A stretch of DNA of 64,000 bases from Rikenellaceae bacterium (lineage in GTDB: Bacteria > Bacteroidota > Bacteroidia > Bacteroidales > Rikenellaceae): contig SUZK01000001.1 in the NCBI GenBank assembly GCA_015059955.1, positions 124,001 to 188,000 on the forward strand. The letters run 5' to 3'. Below, in pieces: positions 17,623 through 28,676 of this stretch. The first letter of the stretch is position 1. Each line of letters begins with the position of its first letter. The notes under the pieces are model-generated. The model searched no databases, was not told the origin of the DNA, and worked only from the letters and a program-made list of their open reading frames with translations. The translations under genes and the position numbers were made by a program.

Positions 17623-17679
17623 GGCGACCGACATGCTCCAATATTTGATATTTGGGGTGGTGAAGGTCGCCTATTTTTA
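17623..17679 (+). terminator. Terminator of sigma-factor transcript
   Basis: GGCGACC (17623-17629) pairs with GGTCGCC (17665-17671), followed by TATTTTTATTG. The loop is long, so confidence is moderate. Confidence 0.55.
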
Positions 17680-17812
17680 TTGTTTTAGATAGGTTGTTGT
17701 GTTGGTAAATTATATGAGCAAAACAGACAAATATTACGCTATATTACCCTAATAAGATACCTATTTTATTAATATTAATTTTGGTTCTAATTGAAAAATT
17801 CGTTGAAAAATG

Positions 17813-17843
17813 TTTGTAATTTGTGATAAAATACTTACCTTTG
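17813..17843 (+). promoter_or_regulatory. Consensus promoter for DUF3575 operon
   Basis: TTTG at 17813-17816, exactly 19 nt, then TACCTTTG at 17836-17843. The leader is about 150 nt to the ATG at 18001. No stable structure or ORF was seen in the leader. Confidence 0.8.
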
Positions 17844-18000
17844 TTCAGGATTTGAGAGTGCGTTTTGATATTGTGGCGTAAGTTGCTTATTGTCAACGCA
17901 CTTTGATGTTTGTTGTACGAAGCCCGGGCATTGTCATCTTCGATGATAAATTTGATGATGAGTGGTAGTATATCGGGTTTATGTGATTTTTGTAATTTAG

Positions 18001-19296
<1,296 letters not shown>

Positions 19297-19299
19297 TAG

Positions 19300-20361
19300 A
19301 TGTTACGTAGATTGCGACATATTGTGATGCTGTTGTTGCCGCTATTTGCACTTGCAAGTTGCGACAAGACCATCCATGAGTACCCCGGTAAGTATAGCAT
19401 TACGCTTACCGTGCGTTGCTCTGTCGACCTCACACCTCCTGAGTACTTCACCACCGTGGAGTGTGACCCTGAGACAGGTACATCATACGTCGTTCGTGCG
19501 CAGGCTGCTGAGCCATTCGGCACTCGTTTTAGTGAGCCAGTGTGCCTACGTTATGTCATAGACCTATATCGCGTAACATCATCGCACTCAGTATTTGTTG
19601 AGCGTAAGGTGCTCTTCGCGGATGTCGATGATCCAAATCCTCAGGCAATAACGACATTCAATGTCGATGCATCGAAGTATAAGGTTCTCGTATGGTGCGA
19701 CTATGTTCAGGATGACTTGCGTCAGGCGTGGTACTATAATACCGACGACTTGCGTAAGATTGTCTACTCCGACGAGGAGGTTATCGACAACAACGATAAG
19801 GATGTATTTACCAATATGTTAGACGTCGATCTCACCGACTACTACTACCTTGATGGTGAGTATGAGCTCGTCTATGATGTTGACCTTGAGCGTCCAAAGG
19901 GTAAGTTCAAGTGTATATCTACCGATGTCGACGACTACGTTAAGAACGGCGATGATGCCGAGGACATCACAGCTGTTGTCACCTATACGCAGTATGTATC
20001 TGCAGGTTATAATGTAGAGGAGCAGAAGCCAAACTACTTTGAGCCTACACGTACCTTTATCACTAAGGCTAAGTATGATGAGGATGGTAACCTCGTGCTC
20101 TGCTACGACTACGTCTTCGTTAACGGTAAGCAGACCAACGTAAAGCTCAACTTCTACTTCTATAAGGGTGAAGTTGCGGTAGGTAATGATGGCGTCATCA
20201 CTGGTGATGAGATTAGCCACTGGACAGGTATCGTCGTGCCATTGAAGCGTAACCGCGAGACACTCATCGAGGGTCGAATGCTTACCACATCGTTTGGTAC
20301 GGGTGGTTTCGGTATTGATCCGGGATTTGAGGATGAGATTGTGATACCTTGGGGCGACTAA
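19300..20361 (+). CDS. Fimbria-type lipoprotein (Mfa2/FimB or DUF6562-like)
   Basis: 353 aa with a lipoprotein signal peptide; lipobox LASC gives lipidated C21. The mature part has two beta-rich halves with segments such as FNVDASKYKVLVWCDYV and the block from GEYELVYDVDLERPKGKFKCI. These resemble the N-terminal domain of the giant lipoproteins at 20910 and 29918, where the equivalents are YQFVVWADVV and KLKRPFAKLRVV. The role is probably fimbrial anchor or accessory subunit. It is co-transcribed with the DUF3575 gene (3-bp gap) and ends at a two-hairpin module. Confidence 0.7.
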   Translation: MLRRLRHIVMLLLPLFALASCDKTIHEYPGKYSITLTVRCSVDLTPPEYFTTVECDPETGTSYVVRAQAAEPFGTRFSEPVCLRYVIDLYRVTSSHSVFVERKVLFADVDDPNPQAITTFNVDASKYKVLVWCDYVQDDLRQAWYYNTDDLRKIVYSDEEVIDNNDKDVFTNMLDVDLTDYYYLDGEYELVYDVDLERPKGKFKCISTDVDDYVKNGDDAEDITAVVTYTQYVSAGYNVEEQKPNYFEPTRTFITKAKYDEDGNLVLCYDYVFVNGKQTNVKLNFYFYKGEVAVGNDGVITGDEISHWTGIVVPLKRNRETLIEGRMLTTSFGTGGFGIDPGFEDEIVIPWGD

Positions 20362-20450
20362 TTTGTTGTGATAAGCCGCAATCTGCGGCACATCCCTAAA
20401 AGCTAACTACCACGGGCTGTACTTCGTGTACTATCCCGTGGTAGTCTCTT
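20362..20450 (+). terminator. Two-hairpin 3' module, copy 4
   Basis: Leader TTTGTTGTGATAAG, small hairpin GCCGCAATCTGCGGC, then an 11-bp stem (20406-20416 with 20435-20445) enclosing GCTGTAC...GTACTAT, then a T-run. Confidence 0.85.
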
Positions 20451-20469
20451 TTTTATGCGCTCGGCCAAG

Positions 20470-20583
20470 GGCCCTTGCCCGCCCTCTTAAGGAGCTATGC
20501 TCCGCCCTACTAAGCAGGCTCTGCCTGCGCCCTCTAAGTGTAGCGCCCCCAAAATATCACGGGTATACTTTTGTATACCCGCA
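20470..20583 (+). repeat. 114-bp multi-hairpin cassette, unit 1
   Basis: Contains three small hairpins in order: GGAGCTATGCTCC, GCAGGCTCTGCCTGC, and CGGGTATAC-TTTT-GTATACCCG. Nearly identical to the unit at 20627-20740. No ORF. Confidence 0.85.
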
Positions 20584-20626
20584 TCACTTGGGGCGCGTTT
20601 TCGTTGTGGGGGGTGAACCCGACTTA

Positions 20627-20740
20627 GGCCCTTGCCCGCCCTCTTAAGGAGCTATGCTCCGCCCTACGTAGCAGGCTCTGCCTGCGCCCTCTAAGTGTAG
20701 CGCCCCCAAAATATCGCGGGTATACAAAAGTATACCCGCA
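20627..20740 (+). repeat. 114-bp multi-hairpin cassette, unit 2
   Basis: Second copy, 157 bp downstream, differing at only a few positions. The last hairpin has an AAAA loop where unit 1 has TTTT, as if that palindrome had been inverted. The remaining gap to 20830 shows no ORF or other element. Confidence 0.85.
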
Positions 20741-20830
20741 AGGGGCGGATAGTTTAAGGGATTTAAGGAGTTGTCCTACCGTACTTCAATGTTCTCTCTA
20801 ACCTCCTTAATTTCATTAAATTCCCTATTA

Positions 20831-23401
20831 CTCGCAACCATATTAACCTTTTATACATAAAAAAGCGCTCGGCCAATCGACCGAGCGCCCTTTAATTTGT
20901 GAGAGTACGTTACTCTGCGATGCTACCCCAATTGATTGTAGCCTCACCAGTATTGCCCTCCAACTTTGCTTTACCAACGCCCTCACCTACGTAGTTGTTC
21001 ACATCGTACTCAGAACGCTTTGTGTAATTCTTGTAGTTTGTTGCATTGTTTACATTGATAGTAACATTCTCAATAGAGTTGTTCTTGATATTTGCCCTTG
21101 AGTCATCAGCCCAACCAACAATACCAGCTGTATCACGGTAGCCAGTAATGGTAACACCCTTTACTGAGCAACCGCTGACGGTACCAGTATAGAAAATACC
21201 ACCGATACCACCAACCTTATCTGCGTTGTCGCCATTGCAGATATTACCAGTGATTGTTCCACCCTCAACGTGGCAGTTAGTTACGTTAATCCAGCAGTTA
21301 TCGCTTGTTGTGTAGCCCCAGATACCACCAGCATAGTGAGAGCTTGAAATATTTACATCTCTCAATATTACATTCTGAATAGTTGTGCCATCACCTGCAA
21401 GCGTAGGAATCAAAGCTGCTGCGCCGTAAATATCGTTCTCCACGGTAATAGTGAGGTTAGAAATCACCTTCTCGCCACCATCGAACGTGCCCTTGAAGCA
21501 GTATGATGGATAGCTATTAATGCTACCACCATAGTAGGTCACACCTGCCATATCGATATCGTTGACAACCTTAATTGTCTTACCTGCAAATGTGTTCTTC
21601 TTATTGTTCATCTGATCGCTGAACCAAGTCAAACCTGCAGCCTTTGAGATAAGATACTCGCCCTCAGCATTCATTGCAACGCCATTAGCAACAATAAGGT
21701 TGCCATCAGCATCATACACATCATAGATGCCTGCCTTGTCTGCGCCATCGTACTTCTGAACGTAGCGAGTACCATCGATATTAACGGTTGTACCAGCATT
21801 AGCAAGAGTGTAACCACGACCTACATAACCAGCATAGTCGAGAGGATTAGCCTCGTTGCCGTTAAAGTCCTTACCTGATACCTTACCAGTGTATGAGCAG
21901 TTTGTAACTACCAATGGAGTATTAACATTATCAGCCCAACCACCAGCGATACCACCTACGCGGAAGTGATCGTGAGCCTTGCCCTCGCGGCCCTGAGTGA
22001 TTGTTACGTCACCAGTAGTGTGGCAATTGGTAAATGTCTGGTCGCCAGCTGCAAGACCGATAATACCACCAGCAAAGAACTTCTTACCAGTGACATCGAT
22101 ATTTGAAGAGCAGTCCTCGAATACTGACTTGCCCTGAAGCTGACCAGCAAGAGCACCTACGTTGTTGTTAGCCTTAAGATAGCTCCCCTCGTTAGCCACA
22201 ATGCGAACATTCTTCATAGTCACATTGCCGTAAGAGTTACCACCAGCAACAACAGCTACACGGCTTGCACCATTTGCGTCGAATGTAGCCTCTACCTTAA
22301 CATCACCCTTAACAGTTACGTTCTCGATTGTAGAAGTGCCCTCCAACGAGCCAGCAACAGCGCCGATGTGGCCCTGGCTGTGGTCAATATCCAAGCAAGC
22401 AACGTTGATATCTACATTCTCGAATACGACATTCTTGATTGTAGCATTCTTAGCGTAGCCGAAAAAGCCGAGATATGCCTTATCCTCCTTACCCTCTGAA
22501 ACAAGAATCTTGAGGTTCTTGATAGTGTAGTCGCAACCATCGAAAGTACCGCAGAAGTTAGCCTCTGGAGTACCGATAGCTGTCCAATTTTCGTTGTTAA
22601 GGTCCATAGCAGCAGCAAGCTTGATAGTCTTACCTGCGAATGTGTTCTTAATAACGTTTACCTCGTTAGCAAACCAGGACATACCAGACATCTTAGTGAT
22701 AAGGTACTCACCCTCAGCGTTCATTACAACACCATCAGCAACAATTTGGTTGCCGTCAGCAGCGAAATAGATAGAGTTAGTAAAGCCGTAGAGAGCAGCA
22801 GCGCCATAAGAGTTGGTGAACTCAAATGTATTTGTGCCATTGAAGATGTCGAAGTTGAGCAATGCCTGGTGTGCCAATGCCTTCTCCTCTGTGCCAAAGT
22901 CCTCCTTAGTGTAGTTGTGTACCCAGAAGCAATACTTACCCTTCAATGTAGAGTTCTTGATAGTCACGTTGTTCATGTCGTTACCAGAGTTGAATACACG
23001 AACAGCAATGTATGTAGACTCCAATGTAGAGTTCTCAACGTTCAATGTTACCTCGCCCCAGTTGTTAAGGTGAGCAACAAATGCCATATCCGAACCACCC
23101 AAGTTCTTAGCAGTAACGCCCTCAAGGTTAAGAACACCGCCAGCAGTTACGTTGAACACGTTGGTAGAGTTGTTCCAAGCCATATTGTCACCCTCATGCT
23201 TGGTTGTGATTGTACCATTCTTTACAGTCAAAGTGCCACGTACATCAATCATATTGTAGTTCTTGCCTGTCTGAGTTGAGGTCGCAGAGAGGGTAAAACC
23301 ACCGAGATCGATAGTTGACTCCTTGCCAGTTGCTACGGTTATGGTTGGATCGGTTGCTGCGCGTGTAGACAATGTACCAGCAGAAAGGAGATCGTTAAGG
23401 T
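20831..23401. repeat. 2571-bp tract apparently identical to 29839-32409
   Basis: Constant offset of 9008 bp. The first difference inside the genes is C23402 versus T32410; outside the genes the match stops at 20831/29839. It covers the terminator and the C-terminal 70% of the lipoprotein gene. Confidence 0.9.
20857..20890 (-). terminator. Terminator of giant lipoprotein A
   Basis: Stem 20865-20874 with 20879-20888, followed on the minus strand by a run of T. Confidence 0.85.
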
Positions 23402-24467
23402 CGATATCGCCATCCAAGGTGATATTCTCTACGCCCTTGTTGATAGCGTCAAGGAGCTCCTCGGCAGTGTCTACATTAGCGAATGTCTCGCCATTATCCT
23501 TGCCACTCTCGCCAGCGAAAGCATCCTCGATAGTAACATCGAAGCCCTTGCCGTCGGTAAGGATATTACCCTTGATTGTAGTCAAGTTATTGCGCTTAAC
23601 GTAGATGTCGGTAGTGAACTCACCACTCTTAATAATCTTGTTATTCTGATCAAAAACATCAAGAACGAAATTAGTAGCATCATCCTCAGCGAAGAAGTAG
23701 TCAGTGAAGAGGGTCATATCTGCACCCTCAGCAGTATTCTCTCCGTATGAAACGATAATGAAGTTCTCGTGCTTGATATCGCGGTTCTTAGAGTCGTTGA
23801 TAGCCTTACCTGCATAGGCATTGAATGCGCCATAGTGCTTCTCGGTGTAGGTTACAGTAGCCTTTGTAGGCTTAATACCGAGGTTGTTAAGAGCCTTCAT
23901 GTCGGTAGTTACGACACGCAACTTAGCAAAAGGACGCTTCAACTTGATGTCGATAGTGCTTGCGCTGCTGTATCCCTCGATAAGCTCGGTAGCAGTAAAT
24001 GCATCACGACTCTCGTCCATAGCTACCCATGTGTTGTTAAGGGTAATGTTAGCGAGGTCAGCTGTGTTGTAGTGCTTGTCTACATACTTGCCCTCATCAT
24101 CCTTTGTGTCCACCACATCGGCCCAAACAACAAACTGATAGTCGCGGCCAGGAACAAGGCGAACATCGAATGCTACGCTCTTACCATCGCTGTACTTAAC
24201 AAGACGCTCCTTCGATGCCTCGCCATTGTAGTAAACCTGAAGGATGTAACGCATAGTGGTGTTGTCATCGGCAGTGCCGAGAACACCATTGTCGAACACG
24301 CCGAGTGCGCTGTTGTTGCCACCAGCACGTGTCTCCGCCTCAGGAACTGCAACGTTGATGGTAACGAGCTGCTCGCCACCGACATTTACGTCGAGACCCT
24401 CAGGCTCTGTCTGACATGATGCTAAACCAAGCACCAATGCCGTTAAAGCTAAAAATCTTGCTTTCAT
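20910..24467 (-). CDS. Giant beta-helix lipoprotein A
   Basis: 1185 aa. A lipoprotein signal peptide with lipobox GLASC gives lipidated C18. Residues about 30-330 form a DUF6562/fimbrillin-like beta domain (YQFVVWADVV, IDIKLKRPFAKLRVV). From about 345 on the protein is a right-handed beta-helix. Two internal modules each start with MNAEGEYLI-K, then W-F, NTFAGKTIK, a GTFDG turn, and GLUG-like repeats such as GAVAGSLEG and GGIIGLAAGD. It is probably surface exposed and adhesive, or a fimbrial tip (inference). It faces the fimbria-type operon tail to tail. Its C-terminal 70% is identical to lipoprotein B, whereas the N-terminal third has diverged. Confidence 0.75.
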   Translation of the reverse strand: MKARFLALTALVLGLASCQTEPEGLDVNVGGEQLVTINVAVPEAETRAGGNNSALGVFDNGVLGTADDNTTMRYILQVYYNGEASKERLVKYSDGKSVAFDVRLVPGRDYQFVVWADVVDTKDDEGKYVDKHYNTADLANITLNNTWVAMDESRDAFTATELIEGYSSASTIDIKLKRPFAKLRVVTTDMKALNNLGIKPTKATVTYTEKHYGAFNAYAGKAINDSKNRDIKHENFIIVSYGENTAEGADMTLFTDYFFAEDDATNFVLDVFDQNNKIIKSGEFTTDIYVKRNNLTTIKGNILTDGKGFDVTIEDAFAGESGKDNGETFANVDTAEELLDAINKGVENITLDGDIDLNDLLSAGTLSTRAATDPTITVATGKESTIDLGGFTLSATSTQTGKNYNMIDVRGTLTVKNGTITTKHEGDNMAWNNSTNVFNVTAGGVLNLEGVTAKNLGGSDMAFVAHLNNWGEVTLNVENSTLESTYIAVRVFNSGNDMNNVTIKNSTLKGKYCFWVHNYTKEDFGTEEKALAHQALLNFDIFNGTNTFEFTNSYGAAALYGFTNSIYFAADGNQIVADGVVMNAEGEYLITKMSGMSWFANEVNVIKNTFAGKTIKLAAAMDLNNENWTAIGTPEANFCGTFDGCDYTIKNLKILVSEGKEDKAYLGFFGYAKNATIKNVVFENVDINVACLDIDHSQGHIGAVAGSLEGTSTIENVTVKGDVKVEATFDANGASRVAVVAGGNSYGNVTMKNVRIVANEGSYLKANNNVGALAGQLQGKSVFEDCSSNIDVTGKKFFAGGIIGLAAGDQTFTNCHTTGDVTITQGREGKAHDHFRVGGIAGGWADNVNTPLVVTNCSYTGKVSGKDFNGNEANPLDYAGYVGRGYTLANAGTTVNIDGTRYVQKYDGADKAGIYDVYDADGNLIVANGVAMNAEGEYLISKAAGLTWFSDQMNNKKNTFAGKTIKVVNDIDMAGVTYYGGSINSYPSYCFKGTFDGGEKVISNLTITVENDIYGAAALIPTLAGDGTTIQNVILRDVNISSSHYAGGIWGYTTSDNCWINVTNCHVEGGTITGNICNGDNADKVGGIGGIFYTGTVSGCSVKGVTITGYRDTAGIVGWADDSRANIKNNSIENVTINVNNATNYKNYTKRSEYDVNNYVGEGVGKAKLEGNTGEATINWGSIAE

Positions 24468-24639
24468 AGTTATTAATATAAAAAGTTAATATGTGTTTAA
24501 TTTCGTCCTTTGTATGTGCTTTATATTCAGTGAATAACAAGGCTTTATCGGGTAATTGCCTGATAATCACGAAGATGTCCCCTCTCTTGCACTACGCAAC
24601 GCGTTTATAGCCAGAGGGTTATAATATAATTTTCACTGA

Positions 24640-24647
24640 CAAATGTA
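24640..24647 (-). promoter_or_regulatory. -7 box of lipoprotein A promoter
   Basis: CAAATGTA on plus reads TACATTTG on minus; a TTG lies 21 nt further upstream at 24669-24671. Leader about 165 nt. Otherwise 24468-24697 shows no gene. Confidence 0.55.
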
Positions 24648-24697
24648 CGTATTATTTCTCAATTATACAATTGTTTCGACACCAAAAATACAAAAAA

Positions 24698-24731
24698 AGA
24701 GCCGATTGATTTATCAACCAACCGACTCTTT
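24698..24731 (-). terminator. Terminator of the DPP11-like gene
   Basis: About 13-bp stem with G-T pairs (24698-24710 with 24716-24728), followed on the minus strand by seven T. Confidence 0.8.
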
Positions 24732-24752
24732 CTGATAATGTATAATCCTCGT

Positions 24753-26780
24753 CTACTTGATACCCATCTCGTCGATAAGCCAGCCTGCGCCACCCACCTT
24801 GTCGATGACGAACAATACGTAGCGGATATCGCAGATGATATTACGGCACAACGTCTCGTCGAACTCGATATCCGACATTGTCGAGAGCCATGTGCGGTCG
24901 AAGTTGATGCCGATAAGCTCGCCCTTGCCATTGATAACTGGTGAGCCCGAGTTACCGCCAGTGGTGTGGTTCGTAGCGATGAAGCATACAGGCACGGTAT
25001 ACTTGCCGTTGATATTTACGCCCCAACGGCCGTAGTCCTTCTTGGCGTAGGCGTCGCGCAGTGCCTGAGGCACGTTGTAGTCATATATCTCGGGGTTATC
25101 CTTAGCGATGATACCCTCCAATGTTGTCTGTGGTAAGTGGTACTCGCCATCGGCATAGTCGTAGCCCGCAACCTTACCGTAGGCTACACGCAGTGTGAGG
25201 TTTGCATCGGGGAAGAAGGCGCGCTCCTTGTCCCACTCCATAAGTGCCTTAACGTATGGGCGATACCAACGCTCGATGTCGGGGATGTTGCTGAAGTTGC
25301 GGTATGCATAGTGTGATGCGAACTCTCTGATAGGCTCGATGGCAAATACGAACTCGGTGATAGGGTCGTTAAGGATGGCCTCCATGGTCGCACCCTCGAT
25401 AGAGTCGAGCTTAGTGTTGTCGTAGAGCCACTCGGCGTATGCCGCAGCGCCACCATGTGCTGCAACCAACGCCTCAAGCTCCTCGGAGATAACAAGTGCG
25501 TTATCGCAGTATGCGGTGAGCATAGCCACAGCGAGCTGACGGTCAACATTGATATCGAAATCCTTGTAGAACTGAGCCATAGCCGCTGCCTTCTTCTCAT
25601 CGTCGATGGTAGAGTTAAGGCCGATATATACTACCTGCTGAAGCTCGATGCCACGAAGGGTCTCGTTATAAAGCTCGTAGGTGAAGTAGCCCTCGTAGTT
25701 GCGGTTATATGCCTCACTGAGTGAGTCCAATAGATATGCCTTATCGGGGTTATCCTTGCGGAAGCGAGCCTCATAGTCGAGCTTCTTGCTAAGAGTGCCG
25801 AGGCGGTTGATACCCTTAACCTCGCCCTGCCACTTCTTCCAAGCGTTGGCGATATTTGCCTGCTTTGCGGCATACTTGATACGTGTCTCCGACGACTGTT
25901 TCTGTGCTGCGCCGATAATGTCGAGGCGCTGTGTGCGTAGGTCAATCTTCAGAGGGTCTGATGTCTCGGCAACGTAGCGCACAGCATCCGAGGTGATATA
26001 CTCCTGGGTGTTGCCTGGAAAGCCGTATATCATGGTGAAGTCACCCTCCTTGACACCCTTAGTAGATATCTCGAAGTGGCGTGCAGGGGTGTAGGGCTTG
26101 TTGTCGGCGCTGTATGCCGCAGGGTTGTTATCCTTGTCGGCATAGATGCGGAAGATTGAGAAGTCGCCAGTGTGTCGTGGCCATATCCAGTTGTCGTTGT
26201 CGGCACCAAACTTACCAATGGTGGTGGGAGGCGCACCTACAAGGCGCACGTCCGAGAACTCGCGATATATAAATAGGTATGCCTCATTGCCGTAGTACAT
26301 AGACTCTACCGATGCCTTGAAGCCTACGCCCTCGGCCTCAGCCTTGGCGATAATCTCGTCGCGGCTCTCGCCAGCAGCTATGCGCTCTGTCACCTCCTCC
26401 ATGCGCACAAGGATATGCACCTTGAGGCCTGGGCATGGCAACTCCTCGGCATTAGACATAGCCCAGAAGCCATTTGTGAGGTAGTCGTGCTCGACAGTCG
26501 AGAGTGCCTGAATGGCGTCGTAGCCACAGTGGTGGTTGGTGAGGAGCAGACCTTGCTCGGTGACAATCTCACCTGTACAGCCACCGTCGAAGAGCACTAC
26601 GGCATCCTTCATCGAGGCCTTGTTGATAGAGTAGATATCCTCGGCAGAGAGCTTGAAGCCCTTCTGCTTCATATCCTTGATGCGGCTCGAAATGAGCGAG
26701 GGTAGCCACATACCCTTGTCGGCAACGGCCGAGAGTGATGTCGCAACGATAAGAGCGACAAGAAGTAAGGTTCTTTTCAT
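24753..26780 (-). CDS. S46 dipeptidyl-peptidase, DPP11 type
   Basis: 675 aa, exported (signal peptide of about 20 aa ending SAVA). Removes dipeptides from peptide N-termini in the periplasm. Chymotrypsin-like S46 motifs: TNHHCGYD with H84, FDGGCTGE near 65-71, and GGNSGSPV with Ser611. The S1 specificity residue, 18 after the catalytic Ser, is R629 (INFDR). Arg here defines the Asp/Glu-specific DPP11 subtype in Porphyromonas enzymes, whereas DPP7 has Gly. It pairs with the DPP7-type gene at 39638. It lies 26 bp downstream of maf, probably in one transcript. Confidence 0.88.
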   Translation of the reverse strand: MKRTLLLVALIVATSLSAVADKGMWLPSLISSRIKDMKQKGFKLSAEDIYSINKASMKDAVVLFDGGCTGEIVTEQGLLLTNHHCGYDAIQALSTVEHDYLTNGFWAMSNAEELPCPGLKVHILVRMEEVTERIAAGESRDEIIAKAEAEGVGFKASVESMYYGNEAYLFIYREFSDVRLVGAPPTTIGKFGADNDNWIWPRHTGDFSIFRIYADKDNNPAAYSADNKPYTPARHFEISTKGVKEGDFTMIYGFPGNTQEYITSDAVRYVAETSDPLKIDLRTQRLDIIGAAQKQSSETRIKYAAKQANIANAWKKWQGEVKGINRLGTLSKKLDYEARFRKDNPDKAYLLDSLSEAYNRNYEGYFTYELYNETLRGIELQQVVYIGLNSTIDDEKKAAAMAQFYKDFDINVDRQLAVAMLTAYCDNALVISEELEALVAAHGGAAAYAEWLYDNTKLDSIEGATMEAILNDPITEFVFAIEPIREFASHYAYRNFSNIPDIERWYRPYVKALMEWDKERAFFPDANLTLRVAYGKVAGYDYADGEYHLPQTTLEGIIAKDNPEIYDYNVPQALRDAYAKKDYGRWGVNINGKYTVPVCFIATNHTTGGNSGSPVINGKGELIGINFDRTWLSTMSDIEFDETLCRNIICDIRYVLFVIDKVGGAGWLIDEMGIK

Positions 26781-26806
26781 AGGTTATTTGTTGTTAATTA
26801 GTTTCA

Positions 26807-27421
26807 TTACATGTAGCACGACGGCAAGGTCTCGATAAAGGTCTCAATCTCGCGGCATAGTCGCTGCACGGGCAGCCCCATGACGTTGAAGAATGAGCCC
26901 TCGATGCCCTCGATGCCGACATATCCTATCCACTCCTGTATGCCGTAGCTGCCGGCCTTGTCCATAGGGTGGTAGTTGGCGACGTAGTACTCTATCTGCT
27001 CATCTGTGAGTGTGGCGAAACGCACTCGGCTTATGGCAGCAAAGGTGCGCTCGCTATCGCGCATGCGTAGTGTCACGCCCGTAACGACGCTATGCTCGCG
27101 ACCGCTCAGCTCGCGTAGCATGGCGCACGCCTCCGCAGCATCGTGGGGCTTGCCCAGCACCTTGTCGCCGAGGACAACTGTCGTGTCGGCGGTGATGAGC
27201 AGGTCGTTGTAGCCGAGGGGCGTGGGGTAGGCGTGGCTCTTGAGTGCCGAGAGGTAGGGGGCTACGTCTACCGATGCAAGGGTAGCGGGGTAGTGCTCCT
27301 CGCACTCGAACTTCTCGGCCAAGCGATAGTCGATGCCAGTGGCGCGTAGCAACTCGCGACGGCGTGGTGATGCCGAGGCGAGGATTACGTTGTATGCTTT
27401 GAGCTTATCGTGTAATAACAT
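26807..27421 (-). CDS. maf: Maf-family nucleotide pyrophosphatase
   Basis: 204 aa cytoplasmic house-cleaning enzyme hydrolysing dTTP/UTP or modified nucleotides to monophosphates. N-terminal ILASASPRRRELL (13-25), VAPYLSALKSHA, LLITADTTVVLGDKVLGKPHD and a C-terminal YGIQEWIGYVGIEGIEGSFFNVMGLP are the expected conserved blocks. The name septum-formation protein is historical. First gene of a likely transcript with the S46 peptidase. Confidence 0.92.
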   Translation of the reverse strand: MLLHDKLKAYNVILASASPRRRELLRATGIDYRLAEKFECEEHYPATLASVDVAPYLSALKSHAYPTPLGYNDLLITADTTVVLGDKVLGKPHDAAEACAMLRELSGREHSVVTGVTLRMRDSERTFAAISRVRFATLTDEQIEYYVANYHPMDKAGSYGIQEWIGYVGIEGIEGSFFNVMGLPVQRLCREIETFIETLPSCYM

Positions 27422-27441
27422 GGTTCATTGTCTATTGTTGA

Positions 27442-27449
27442 CAAAGATA
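27442..27449 (-). promoter_or_regulatory. -7 box of maf promoter
   Basis: CAAAGATA on plus reads TATCTTTG on minus, giving a leader of about 14 nt. Confidence 0.6.
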
Positions 27450-27542
27450 GTGATTTTATTTCAATAATTCGCTTATCCTTGCCTTTAAGTTTTTTTGATG
27501 TGTTTAGAGTGAAGACTGCTGGTCGATTATGGCGTAATTCCT

Positions 27543-27572
27543 TTTGCGATTGAGAAAAATGTACTACCTTTG
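27543..27572 (+). promoter_or_regulatory. pfkA promoter
   Basis: TTTG at 27543-27546, 18-nt spacer, TACCTTTG at 27565-27572. Transcript start near 27579. Confidence 0.65.
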
Positions 27573-27663
27573 TAATGGTGAAATTTGTTGTCTGCACGCG
27601 GGCGTTGTCACCATGTGTGGTGGTACGTTTGTTGCGCCAGTCAGCCGATATAATTTAGTGAAG

Positions 27664-28644
27664 ATGGCAGAAATTAGGTGTATAGGCATTCTTACCTCAG
27701 GTGGCGATGCTCCAGGAATGAATGCGGCGATACGTGCGGTGACACGCACAGCGATATATAATGGATTGAGTGTCGTTGGCATCAAGCGCGGCTACTATGG
27801 CTTGGTATTCAACGAGATGGAACAATTTACCACAAAGTCGGTGAGCAACATTATCCAGCAGGGTGGTACCATCCTCAAGACGGCGCGTTGTAAGGAGTTT
27901 ACCACTGCCGAGGGTCGTCGTCAGGCGTACGACAATATGCGTGCTGCGGGCATCGACGCCCTTGTTGTCATCGGTGGTGATGGTTCGCTTACAGGTGCGC
28001 GCATCTTCGCTGAGGAGTACGACGTGCCCATCGTTGGACTCCCTGGCACTATCGACAACGACCTTGGTGGCACCGACCAGACCATAGGCTACGATACGGC
28101 GCTTAACACTATCATCGAGGCCGTAGATAAGATTCGCGATACGGCCACCAGCCACGAGCGTCTCTTCTTTGTCGAGGTCATGGGCCACATGGCGGGTGAC
28201 CTGGCGCTCAACAGCGCCATAGCCTCGGGTGCTGAGGCCGCCATCATCCCAGAGATGGAGACAGAGATAGACCAGCTTGGCGACCTCGTTAAGCGAGGCT
28301 TCCGCAAGAGTAAGAACTCGGCCATCGTACTCGTTGCCGAAAACCCTGCTACGGGAGGTGCTCTCGGCCTTGCGCAACGTGTTAAGGAGGAGTTCCCGGA
28401 GTACGATGCGCGTGTGACGATTCTTGGCCACTTGCAGCGTGGTGGCTCACCTACGGCTGCCGACCGCATCCTCGCCTCGCGCATGGGTGTCGAGGCCATC
28501 ACGGCGCTCAAGCAAGGGCAGCGTAATGTGATGATAGGTATCAAGAATGGCGAGCTTGTATATGTGCCCTTCGTGAAGGCTACGACACATGTTCGTACGG
28601 TAGACTACAAGGGTGTTGAGATTGTCAAGACCCTCTCGATATAG
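27664..28644 (+). CDS. pfkA: ATP-dependent 6-phosphofructokinase
   Basis: 326 aa from the ATG at 27664, giving the family start [20 protein letters not shown]. An in-frame ATG at 27604 precedes it, but the extension is unlike the family. It phosphorylates fructose 6-phosphate in glycolysis. Motifs: [15 protein letters not shown] (11-25), GGDGSLTGA (104-112), where Gly rather than Asp in GGDGS indicates ATP rather than PPi use, [11 protein letters not shown] with catalytic D131, and [11 protein letters not shown] PfkB-family kinase follows 32 bp downstream. Confidence 0.95.
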   Translation: MAEIRCIGILTSGGDAPGMNAAIRAVTRTAIYNGLSVVGIKRGYYGLVFNEMEQFTTKSVSNIIQQGGTILKTARCKEFTTAEGRRQAYDNMRAAGIDALVVIGGDGSLTGARIFAEEYDVPIVGLPGTIDNDLGGTDQTIGYDTALNTIIEAVDKIRDTATSHERLFFVEVMGHMAGDLALNSAIASGAEAAIIPEMETEIDQLGDLVKRGFRKSKNSAIVLVAENPATGGALGLAQRVKEEFPEYDARVTILGHLQRGGSPTAADRILASRMGVEAITALKQGQRNVMIGIKNGELVYVPFVKATTHVRTVDYKGVEIVKTLSI

Positions 28645-28676
28645 GAGTGTTAACCCCAAAAGTTTCTACATAACCC

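Noticed and set aside
22746..23279. 177-aa plus-strand ORF (also 31754-32287)
   Set aside because: Lies fully antisense to the beta-helix lipoprotein genes and is duplicated only because they are; codon use and composition are shadow-like.
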